A stretch of 10,575 nucleotides of DNA from JBFHRB01 sp041591915 (GTDB taxonomy: Bacteria; Actinomycetota; Nitriliruptoria; Nitriliruptorales; Nitriliruptoraceae). The position numbers were made by a program, and so were the translations under genes. Of the stretch, positions 5,052 to 10,575 are shown piece after piece (position 1 is the first letter of the stretch; each line of letters starts with the position of its first letter). The stretch spans positions 1 to 10,575 of the forward strand of contig JBFHRB010000110.1 of NCBI GenBank assembly GCA_041591915.1. Reading direction: 5' to 3'. The notes beneath the pieces are model-generated. The model saw only the letters and a list, made by a program, of their open reading frames with translations, made no database searches and was not told where the DNA came from.

Positions 5052-6944
5052 ATGACGACGGCAACGACGGAGTCCGAGAAGGACGTCGAGCGGCGCCAGG
5101 TCCACGGCGTCGTCGTCCGGTTCGCTGGTGACTCCGGCGACGGGATGCAACTCACGGGCGACCGGTTCACGGCCGAGACCGCGGCGGTCGGCAACGACCT
5201 CGCGACGTTGCCGGACTACCCGGCAGAGATCCGCGCCCCTGCCGGGACGATCGCCGGCGTGTCCTCGTTCCAGCTGCACTTCAGCGACCACGACATCCAC
5301 ACGCCGGGCGACGCGCCAGACGTCCTCGTCGCGATGAACGCGGCGGCGCTGAAGAAGCACCTGCCAGACGTCCCGACCGACGGCACGATCATCGTCAACA
5401 CCGACGGGTTCAGCCGCGGCAACCTCAAGAAGGCCGGCTACGACAGCAACCCGCTCGAGGACGGTTCGCTCGAGGGCTACCGCCTCCACCCGATCGCCAT
5501 CACGTCGTTGACGACGACCGCGCTCGAGGACTTCGTCGAGTCCAAGGCGCTGACGACCAAGGAGGCCCAGCGTGCGAAGAACATGTTCGCGCTGGGGCTG
5601 GTCTCGTGGATGTACTCGCGCCCCATCGAGCGCACGATCGAGTGGCTCGAGGACAAGTTCGGCTCCCGGCCCGAGCTCGCCGACGCCAACGTCAAGGCGC
5701 TCAAGGCCGGCTGGAACTTCGGTGAGACCACCGAGGTGTTCACGTTCAAGTACGACGTCGCCCCCGCAGAGCTGCCGCCGGGGCGGTACCGCAACATCAC
5801 CGGGAACGCCGCGCTGGCCTATGGCCTCGTCGCCGCCGGCGAGTTGAGTGGCCTGACGCTGTTCTACGGCGGCTACCCGATCACGCCGGCGAGCGACATC
5901 CTCCACGAGCTGTCGAAGCAGAAGCACTTCGGGGTCCGGACCTTCCAGGCCGAGGACGAGATCGCGGGCATCGGCTCAGCGATCGGGGCGGCGTTCGGGG
6001 GCGCGCTCGCCGTGACGGCCTCCTCCGGGCCGGGCATCGCGCTCAAGGCCGAGGCGGTCGGCCTCGCGAACATGTACGAGCTCCCGGTCGTGATCATCAA
6101 CGTGATGCGCGGTGGCCCGTCGACGGGCCTGCCGACCAAGACCGAGCAGTCGGACCTCCTGCAGGCCATGTTCGGCCGCAACGGCGAGTCGCCGCTCCCG
6201 GTCGTCGCCGCGTCGAGCCCAGCCGACTGCTTCCACGCGGCGATCGAGGCGGCACGGATCGCGCTCGCCTACCGGACGCCGGTGATGCTGTTGACCGACG
6301 GCTACCTCGCCAACTCCGCGGAGCCGTGGGCGCTGCCCGACGTGGACTCGCTGCCCGACCTGACCGTCGAGTTCGCCGAGGGCCCCAACGCCGACGGTGA
6401 GTTCCTGCCCTACAAGCGCGACCCCGACACGCTGGCGCGTGACTGGGCCGTCCCGGGCACGCCAGGGCTCGAGCACCGCCTCGGGGGACTCGAGAAGGCG
6501 GACGGGACGGGCCACATCTCCTACGACCCGGGCAACCACCACCGGATGACCGAGCTCCGCCACGCGAAGGTGGCCGCCGTGGCGAAGACCATCCCCGACC
6601 TCGAGGTCGACGCCGACACGGGCGCCCGCGTCCTCGTGCTCGGCTGGGGCTCGACCTATGGCCCCATCAGAGGGGCCGTGAAGAAGGTCCGCGACAAGGG
6701 CGTCCCGGTCGCACGGGCGCACCTGCGCCACCTCAACCCGTTCCCGGAGAACCTCGGCGACGTGCTCCGCAGCTTCGACCACGTCCTGTTGCCCGAGAAC
6801 AACATGGGCCAGCTCGCGATGCTGCTCCGCGCCGAGTTCCTGGTCGACATCAAGCGCTACAACAGGGTGACCGGCCTGCCCTTCCGGACCTCGGAGCTCG
6901 AGGCCGAGATCCTCGAGCTCCACAACAGCGGGGGTGTCGCATGA
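5052..6944 (+). CDS. korA: 2-oxoacid:ferredoxin oxidoreductase, alpha subunit (KorA type, gamma-alpha fusion)
   Basis: KorA and KorB together convert a 2-oxoacid, most likely 2-oxoglutarate, plus CoA to the acyl-CoA with ferredoxin as electron acceptor, in the cytosol. The 630-residue protein fuses the gamma domain (about 18-200, with VVRFAGDSGDGMQLTGDRF at 21-39 and PAGTIAGVSSFQ at 63-74) to the alpha domain (about 250-625). The alpha part has YPITPASD (275-282) and RGGPSTGLPTKTEQSDL (353-369), signatures of the domain that contacts the TPP pyrimidine and substrate. The C-terminal HLNPFPENLGDVL is also typical. This matches the two-subunit mycobacterial KorAB rather than four-subunit enzymes. 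The start is ATG 5052, with AGGGAGAGG 11 bases upstream. It overlaps korB by four bases (ATGA). No ferredoxin gene is adjacent. A leader ORF and foldable leader precede it. Confidence 0.94.
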   Translation: MTTATTESEKDVERRQVHGVVVRFAGDSGDGMQLTGDRFTAETAAVGNDLATLPDYPAEIRAPAGTIAGVSSFQLHFSDHDIHTPGDAPDVLVAMNAAALKKHLPDVPTDGTIIVNTDGFSRGNLKKAGYDSNPLEDGSLEGYRLHPIAITSLTTTALEDFVESKALTTKEAQRAKNMFALGLVSWMYSRPIERTIEWLEDKFGSRPELADANVKALKAGWNFGETTEVFTFKYDVAPAELPPGRYRNITGNAALAYGLVAAGELSGLTLFYGGYPITPASDILHELSKQKHFGVRTFQAEDEIAGIGSAIGAAFGGALAVTASSGPGIALKAEAVGLANMYELPVVIINVMRGGPSTGLPTKTEQSDLLQAMFGRNGESPLPVVAASSPADCFHAAIEAARIALAYRTPVMLLTDGYLANSAEPWALPDVDSLPDLTVEFAEGPNADGEFLPYKRDPDTLARDWAVPGTPGLEHRLGGLEKADGTGHISYDPGNHHRMTELRHAKVAAVAKTIPDLEVDADTGARVLVLGWGSTYGPIRGAVKKVRDKGVPVARAHLRHLNPFPENLGDVLRSFDHVLLPENNMGQLAMLLRAEFLVDIKRYNRVTGLPFRTSELEAEILELHNSGGVA

Positions 6945-7960
6945 CCGAGGCGACCACGCTCACCAAGAAGGACTTCACGTCCGACCAGGAGGTCCGTTGG
7001 TGCCCCGGCTGTGGGGACTACGCGATCCTCGCGGCGCTGCAGTCGCTGCTGCCCGACCTCGGCGCGCGGCCGGAGTCGACCGTCTTCGTCTCGGGCATCG
7101 GCTGCTCGAGCCGGTTCCCGTACTACATGGACACCTACGGGATGCACACGATCCACGGGCGTGCTCCCGCGATCGCGACGGGCCTCGCCGTGGCCCGGCC
7201 CGACCTCGACATCTGGGTCGTCACGGGTGACGGCGACGGGCTGTCCATCGGCGGCAACCACCTGATCCATGCACTGCGACGCAACGTCAACCTGAAGATC
7301 CTGCTGTTCAACAACGAGATCTACGGCCTGACGAAGGGCCAGTACTCGCCGACGTCGCGGCTCGGCACCGTCGCGAAGTCGACCCCGATGGGCTCGGTGG
7401 ACCACCCCGTGAACCCGGTCTCCCTGGCACTCGGGGCGGAGGCGACGTTCGTCGGTCGCACGATCGACACGGACCGCAAGCACCTCCAGGAGATCCTGCG
7501 CCACGCGTACGAGCACCGTGGCTCCGCGTTCGTCGAGATCTACCAGAACTGCATCGTCTTCAACGACGGGGTCTTCACCGCCCTGACCGACCGGGACGCG
7601 GCGGTGCACAACCGCATCGAGCTCGAGGACGGCCAGCCGATCGAGTTCGGGCCGGAGGACGCCCGCAAGGCGGTCGTGCAGCGTGAGGGCGGTTTCGGCG
7701 TGCAGATCGTCGATGTCGCCGATGCCGGCGATCGCACGATCGTCCACGACGTCGACCGTGAGGACCCGAGCCTCGCCTTCGCGCTGTCGCGGCTCGCCGT
7801 GACGCCGACCGGCCCGACCCCCATCGGCGTGTTCCGCAAGATCGACCGTCCGGTGTACGAGGAGCAGGTCGTCGATCAGGTCGAGCAGGCCGTGGCGCGC
7901 AAGGGCAGGGGCGACATCAGGTCGCTGCTCGAGTCCGGCAACGTCTGGGACGTCACCTAG
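6941..7960 (+). CDS. korB: 2-oxoacid:ferredoxin oxidoreductase, beta subunit (KorB)
   Basis: This 339-residue subunit binds thiamine diphosphate and one [4Fe-4S] cluster and carries out the decarboxylation chemistry with KorA. Likely cluster ligands are Cys21 and Cys24 (CPGCGDY), Cys55 (GIGCSSRFPYY) and Cys204 (YQNCIVFND). The TPP/Mg motif is GDGDGLSIGGNH (96-107) with NNEIYGLTKGQYSPTS (124-139) closing it. GMHTIHGRAPAIATGLA is also diagnostic, and the protein closely follows mycobacterial KorB. The C-terminal part beyond about 215 is a family-specific extension. No CysXXCysXXCys ferredoxin domain is present, so a separate ferredoxin must accept electrons. The ATG overlaps the korA stop (ATGA), implying coupled translation in equal amounts. 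Its last eight bases overlap the 3' end of the convergent SDR gene. Confidence 0.94.
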   Translation: MTEATTLTKKDFTSDQEVRWCPGCGDYAILAALQSLLPDLGARPESTVFVSGIGCSSRFPYYMDTYGMHTIHGRAPAIATGLAVARPDLDIWVVTGDGDGLSIGGNHLIHALRRNVNLKILLFNNEIYGLTKGQYSPTSRLGTVAKSTPMGSVDHPVNPVSLALGAEATFVGRTIDTDRKHLQEILRHAYEHRGSAFVEIYQNCIVFNDGVFTALTDRDAAVHNRIELEDGQPIEFGPEDARKAVVQREGGFGVQIVDVADAGDRTIVHDVDREDPSLAFALSRLAVTPTGPTPIGVFRKIDRPVYEEQVVDQVEQAVARKGRGDIRSLLESGNVWDVT

Positions 7961-8780
7961 CGAGCATCGCGGCGTACCCGTCGCGGTACGACCGGTAGCT
8001 CGGTGCCCACCCCGTGGCACGAAGTCGCGCGTTGCGGCAGCGCTTGTTGCCGCCGCGGCTGCGTTGCGGTGCCTGGTCCGGCGGGACGAGCGGGGGCGGG
8101 GCGACGCCCAGTTGGTCGGCGAGCCACCGGTACACCTCACACCGGTCGGCCGGCTCGTCGTCCGTCCCGAGGTAGACGCCCGCCGGCTCGTCGAGGGTGA
8201 GCAGGTGCGCGACGGCGGCGCCGCAGTCGTCGCGGTGGATGCGGTTGGTGTAGCTCGCCGCGCCCTCGACGCAGACGGCCTCGCCGCCCCGGACCTGGTC
8301 GATGAGGCGGGTCCGCCCGGGTCCGTAGATGCCGCTGAGGCGGAGCACGACGCCGCCAGCCGACCGGACGACGTCCTCGGCCTCGAGCAGGGTCCGGCCG
8401 CTGAAGCCCGTCGGCTCGGTCGGGCTGTCCTCGTCCACCCAGGTGCCGTCGTCCTGCCCGTAGACCGCGGTGGACGAGACGAAGACGAGGCGGTGTGGCG
8501 GTGTCGGCAGGGCGGCGAGCACGTTGCGCAGGCCGTCGACGTAGGCCGCCCGGTACGCCTCCTCCGTGCGTCCGTCCGCAGAGGCCGTGTACGCGAGCAG
8601 GTCGACCTCGGGAAGGTCGAGCGTCGACGGGTCGGTCAGGTCGGCGGCGAGCCCGCGGATCTCGGACGGGAGCCGGTCAGGGGAACGGCGGAGCCCGGTG
8701 ACGTCGTGGCCCATCGTCGCCAGCAGGGAGCCCGCGTGGGACCCGACGTCACCGCAGCCGGCGATGAGGACGCGCGTCAC
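7953..8780 (-). CDS. Atypical SDR / NAD-dependent epimerase-like protein (YeeZ-like)
   Basis: This 275-residue cytosolic protein has the Rossmann fold of extended short-chain dehydrogenases. The dinucleotide loop is GCGDVG (8-13), followed by GHDVTGLRRS (24-33). SSTAVYGQDDGTWVDEDSP (102-120) is the usual Ser region of epimerases. Where a YxxxK catalytic pair is normal it reads GFSGRTLLEAE (125-135), which lacks the Tyr and resembles E. coli YeeZ as I recall it. LRLSGIYGPGR (147-157), NRIHRDD (179-185) and NKRCRNARLRATGW (245-258) complete the family pattern. A classical dehydratase or epimerase reaction is doubtful; the physiological role of YeeZ-like proteins is unknown. GTG 8780 overlaps the stop of the MFS gene by four bases (GTGA), so the two are co-translated. 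The longer open frame upstream is antisense-like Arg-rich sequence inside the MFS gene and is not used. Confidence 0.85.
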   Translation of the reverse strand: MTRVLIAGCGDVGSHAGSLLATMGHDVTGLRRSPDRLPSEIRGLAADLTDPSTLDLPEVDLLAYTASADGRTEEAYRAAYVDGLRNVLAALPTPPHRLVFVSSTAVYGQDDGTWVDEDSPTEPTGFSGRTLLEAEDVVRSAGGVVLRLSGIYGPGRTRLIDQVRGGEAVCVEGAASYTNRIHRDDCGAAVAHLLTLDEPAGVYLGTDDEPADRCEVYRWLADQLGVAPPPLVPPDQAPQRSRGGNKRCRNARLRATGWAPSYRSYRDGYAAMLAR

Positions 8781-10078
8781 GACGGGGCCTGGAGCTGGTT
8801 GAAGACCGAGGCGATGTAGGTGACCTGGGCCGCGAGTGCGGCGAGTCCAGCGACCACCAGCCCGGGAGCGCTCGGCAGCATGGCGGCCGTCGGTATGACG
8901 GCGCCGATCACCCACGCGAGCTGGAAGAGCGTCTCGGAGCGGGTGAACATCTGGCCGCGGTCGACCGGGCGGACCGACGACTGCAGGAGCCCGTCGAAGG
9001 CGAACTTCGCGGTGCCCCACGCGAGGCCGGCGGCCAGCGCCAGCGCCGACGCGGCCAGGAGACCGAACCACTGTGCCGCGACGAAGGCGGCCCCGGCCTC
9101 GAGCGCCAGCGCGGCGATCACCGTCGGTTCCTCCCGCAGGCGGCGCTCGATGACCGGAGCTGCCAGCGACGCGAGCCAGAAGCCGACCCCCGCGGCCGCC
9201 AGCAGCGCGGCGAAGTCGGTGACCGCCGCGTCGACGTCACGGAACGCGAAGGCGAGGAGCAGGAGGAGGAACCCGTTGACGAGCCGCACGACCGCGGTCG
9301 CGAGTTGTGCGAGTCGGACGCGCGGGGGCAGTGGTGCACGGCGGTACCTGGCGCGCTCGTCGGGCGGGAGGTCCTCGGGCCCGAACAGGTCGGGCGTCGG
9401 GAGCTCGCGCCCGCGCAGGCCGGCCACGGCGAACGCCAGTGCCGCGATCGCGAGGACGAGCCAGTTGCCGCCCAGCCGCAGGGCCGCGACGCCGATCGGT
9501 GCGGCGGCGACGCCGGCCCAGACGCCGACCTGCGCGAGCTTCGCGTTGGCGGTCACGAGTGCGAGCGGGCGGTCGAGCGCGAGCGGGAGCATGGCGTTGC
9601 GACTGATGCCGTGCGACCGCGAGAGCACGAGGAGCGCGAAAGCCAGGGGGAAGAGCCAGAGGCTGTCCTCGCCGCCGATCAGCGCGATCGCGAGGCCGGC
9701 GCGCGCGAGGCCGCTGACGATCAGGGTGAGGCGGTAGGCGCCGGGTCGACTCGTGAGCAACCGCCCGAGCGCCGGGCCGATCACGGCGAAGGGTGCGACG
9801 GTCAGCAGCAGGTACAGCGCGACGTTGCCGCGGGCCTCACTCGACGGGACGGAGAAGAACAGCGTGCCGGCCAGCGCGATGGTGACCAGCGTGTCGCCGG
9901 CGGTGCTGGTGGCGTGTGACACGGCCAGGTGGCGGAACCCCTCGCCGCCGGCGCTGAAGAGGTCGTCGACGCGCCGGGCGAAGGCACGCGAGGTCCGGAC
10001 CGCCCCGATGCCCAGTGACATCGCGACGCGACGAGCCCTCGACGGTGGTGGTGCGGTGGGGGGTTGGCGCTCGGTCAC
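8777..10078 (-). CDS. MFS-type multi-pass membrane transporter, substrate unknown
   Basis: This 433-residue membrane protein belongs by layout to the major facilitator superfamily. A basic cytosolic N-terminus of about 50 residues precedes two hydrophobic halves separated by a charged loop at about 225-255 (LFGPEDLPPDERARYRR). I count roughly ten to twelve segments, including GNVALYLLLTVAPFAVIGPALGRLL and a C-terminal helix ending in VTYIASVFNQL. The RPGAYRLTL and SRSHGISRNAMLPLAL stretches sit between helices. No substrate motif is recognisable. The start is uncertain: GTG 10078 has no Shine-Dalgarno sequence but sits eight bases past a TAGCGT -10, which would suit a leaderless mRNA. ATG at 10021 is the alternative and also lacks a well-spaced site. 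It lies 36 bases after bsaP and overlaps the SDR gene, so it may be a distal member of the biotin operon, although nothing in the sequence links it to biotin. Confidence 0.75.
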   Translation of the reverse strand: MTERQPPTAPPPSRARRVAMSLGIGAVRTSRAFARRVDDLFSAGGEGFRHLAVSHATSTAGDTLVTIALAGTLFFSVPSSEARGNVALYLLLTVAPFAVIGPALGRLLTSRPGAYRLTLIVSGLARAGLAIALIGGEDSLWLFPLAFALLVLSRSHGISRNAMLPLALDRPLALVTANAKLAQVGVWAGVAAAPIGVAALRLGGNWLVLAIAALAFAVAGLRGRELPTPDLFGPEDLPPDERARYRRAPLPPRVRLAQLATAVVRLVNGFLLLLLAFAFRDVDAAVTDFAALLAAAGVGFWLASLAAPVIERRLREEPTVIAALALEAGAAFVAAQWFGLLAASALALAAGLAWGTAKFAFDGLLQSSVRPVDRGQMFTRSETLFQLAWVIGAVIPTAAMLPSAPGLVVAGLAALAAQVTYIASVFNQLQAPS

Positions 10079-10085
10079 GCCTTCG

Positions 10086-10091
10086 ACGCTA
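10086..10091 (-). promoter_or_regulatory. Candidate -10 element for a leaderless MFS transcript
   Basis: TAGCGT on the minus strand fits TANNNT. Its last base is eight positions before the GTG at 10078, the spacing expected if transcription starts at the start codon itself. There is no Shine-Dalgarno sequence, which agrees with a leaderless mRNA. No -35 is evident. Confidence 0.25.
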
Positions 10092-10114
10092 CCAACGAGG
10101 TGTGACGTGGCGGC

Positions 10115-10315
10115 TCAGGCTCGGTGGGCCGGGTGGACGCCGTCGCAGCGCCGGCACGTGGCGCGGTAGCCGGTGGGGAAGACCTGCACGTCGAGGCGTC
10201 GCCCGCAGGTCGCGCAGAAGCGGGGCGGGTCGAGCTGCAGTCGCAGGTCGCACCCGTCGTGCTCGCCGGCGGCCTCGGGGTGGCCGCACGCCAGGCAGAA
10301 CGGGCCGTGGGTCAC
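10115..10315 (-). CDS. bsaP: Biotin synthase auxiliary protein (BsaP), small Cys-rich protein
   Basis: This small protein (66 residues) begins at GTG 10315, overlapping the bioB stop by four bases (GTGA), so the two are translationally coupled. The core LDPPRFCATCGRRLDVQV (28-45) followed by GYRATCRRCDG matches actinobacterial BsaP, an Fe-S protein reported to be needed for BioB activity in mycobacteria. Cysteines are at 7, 10, 22, 34, 37, 54 and 57. Cys22, the 34/37 pair and Cys54 appear to correspond to the mycobacterial ligands as I remember them. The N-terminal CLAC pair (7/10) and Cys57 look additional. The protein could hold an Fe-S cluster, zinc or both. Assignment rests on the motif plus the position directly after bioB; without that context it would be called a zinc-ribbon protein. 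Confidence 0.8.
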   Translation of the reverse strand: MTHGPFCLACGHPEAAGEHDGCDLRLQLDPPRFCATCGRRLDVQVFPTGYRATCRRCDGVHPAHRA

Positions 10316-10575
10316 ACGACGCCCTGCAGGGCGCGGACGGGGACGTCGAGCTCCGCGAGCATCTTCAGGTCGTCCTGCGGGGTCCGGCCGAGGGTCGTCA
10401 GGTAGTTGCCGATGATCATGCCGTTGACCCCGCCGAGGATCCCGGCCGCCTGGAGGTCCTTCAGCGCGATCTCGCGCCCACCGGCGTACCGCAGCAGCGT
10501 CCACGGCAGGACGAGCCGGAACAGGGCGATGGCGTGGAGTGCCTCGCGCGCGGTGATCGGTGCCTCGCCCTCCAG
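10312..10575 (-). CDS. bioB: Biotin synthase (C-terminal 87 residues; 5' part beyond the right edge)
   Basis: This is the C-terminal end of a radical SAM enzyme that inserts sulfur into dethiobiotin to make biotin. The visible part begins LEGEAPITAREAL, then ALFRLVLPWTLLRYAGGRE, AGILGGVNGMIIGNYLTT and LGRTPQDDLKML, all diagnostic of BioB and close to the actinobacterial form. The RYAGGRE block is where the unusual Arg ligand of the auxiliary [2Fe-2S] cluster is expected. The radical SAM CxxxCxxC motif lies in the missing N-terminal part, so intactness cannot be checked. The stop (10314-10312) overlaps the GTG of bsaP. The promoter is outside the window. Confidence 0.93.
   Translation of the reverse strand: MEGEAPITAREALHAIALFRLVLPWTLLRYAGGREIALKDLQAAGILGGVNGMIIGNYLTTLGRTPQDDLKMLAELDVPVRALQGVV

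Noticed and set aside
4927..5064. N-terminal extension of the 2-hydroxyacid dehydrogenase
   Set aside because: It would begin inside korA at a TTG and has no ribosome binding site, while GTG 4926 follows CCGGAG at proper spacing and begins the conserved fold.
5976..6923. Long open frame on the minus strand opposite korA (also others opposite korB, the M23 gene and the chelatase gene)
   Set aside because: High GC makes stop codons rare in the opposite frames. The translations are low-complexity and show no family motifs, while the plus strand encodes unmistakable KorA.
8781..9071. N-terminal extension of the SDR protein
   Set aside because: It overlaps the coding part of the MFS gene, is Arg/Pro-rich, and the Rossmann fold begins immediately after GTG 8780.
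10316..10504. N-terminal extension of BsaP
   Set aside because: It overlaps the clear bioB coding sequence in another frame; GTG 10315 forms a GTGA overlap with the bioB stop.
1..10575. tRNA, rRNA, CRISPR arrays, insertion sequences, prophage or integrase signs
   Set aside because: I looked for cloverleaf ends, regularly spaced repeats, terminal inverted repeats and transposase motifs and found none.

Overview
The window is high-GC DNA (roughly 70% by eye) with dense, short-gapped genes, GTG starts and overlapping stop/start codons. The gene families are typical of Actinobacteria: a ChoD-like GMC oxidoreductase, a mycobacterial-type KorAB 2-oxoacid:ferredoxin oxidoreductase, and biotin synthase followed by its small actinobacterial partner BsaP. 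It reads as a free-living, aerobic actinobacterium. A deep-branching lineage such as Nitriliruptoria or Acidimicrobiia is possible, but the sequence alone does not settle this. I see no mobile elements, CRISPR, rRNA or tRNA; this is ordinary core chromosome with some interesting regulatory detail.

Layout. (1) 1-488, minus: N-terminal part of a ChoD-like GMC oxidoreductase, running off the left edge. (2) 489-706: divergent control region with an inverted repeat TGTTACA-N13-TGTAACA and a hairpin. (3) 707-1633, plus: MscS-type channel, convergent with a two-CBS-domain protein (2020-1640, minus); a small hairpin carries the channel's stop codon in its loop. (4) 2121/2160-3921, plus: secreted coiled-coil M23 (LytM) peptidase, overlapped by a CbiX-like chelatase, then a strong GC hairpin terminator. 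(5) 4926-3967, minus: D-2-hydroxyacid dehydrogenase, convergent on that terminator. (6) 4927-5051: divergent leader containing a 14-codon upstream ORF and a structure that can hide the korA ribosome binding site. (7) 5052-7960, plus: korA-korB with an ATGA overlap. (8) 10575-7953, minus: bioB (3' end), bsaP, an MFS-type membrane protein and a YeeZ-like atypical SDR protein, with GTGA overlaps at bioB/bsaP and MFS/SDR. The SDR gene overlaps the end of korB tail-to-tail by 8 bp.

How the genes fit together. KorAB interconverts a 2-oxoacid (most likely 2-oxoglutarate) and its CoA thioester with ferredoxin, the oxygen-tolerant alternative to 2-oxoglutarate dehydrogenase known from mycobacteria. 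The divergent 2-hydroxyacid dehydrogenase also handles 2-oxoacids and shares its control region. BioB and BsaP make biotin. The M23 protein probably remodels the cell wall, and the MscS channel probably protects against osmotic downshock.

The best leads for a second look are the korA leader (short ORF with a Cys codon, SD-sequestering complement), the dyad upstream of the ChoD-like gene, the probable CTG start of the M23 protein, and the extra cysteine pair in BsaP.
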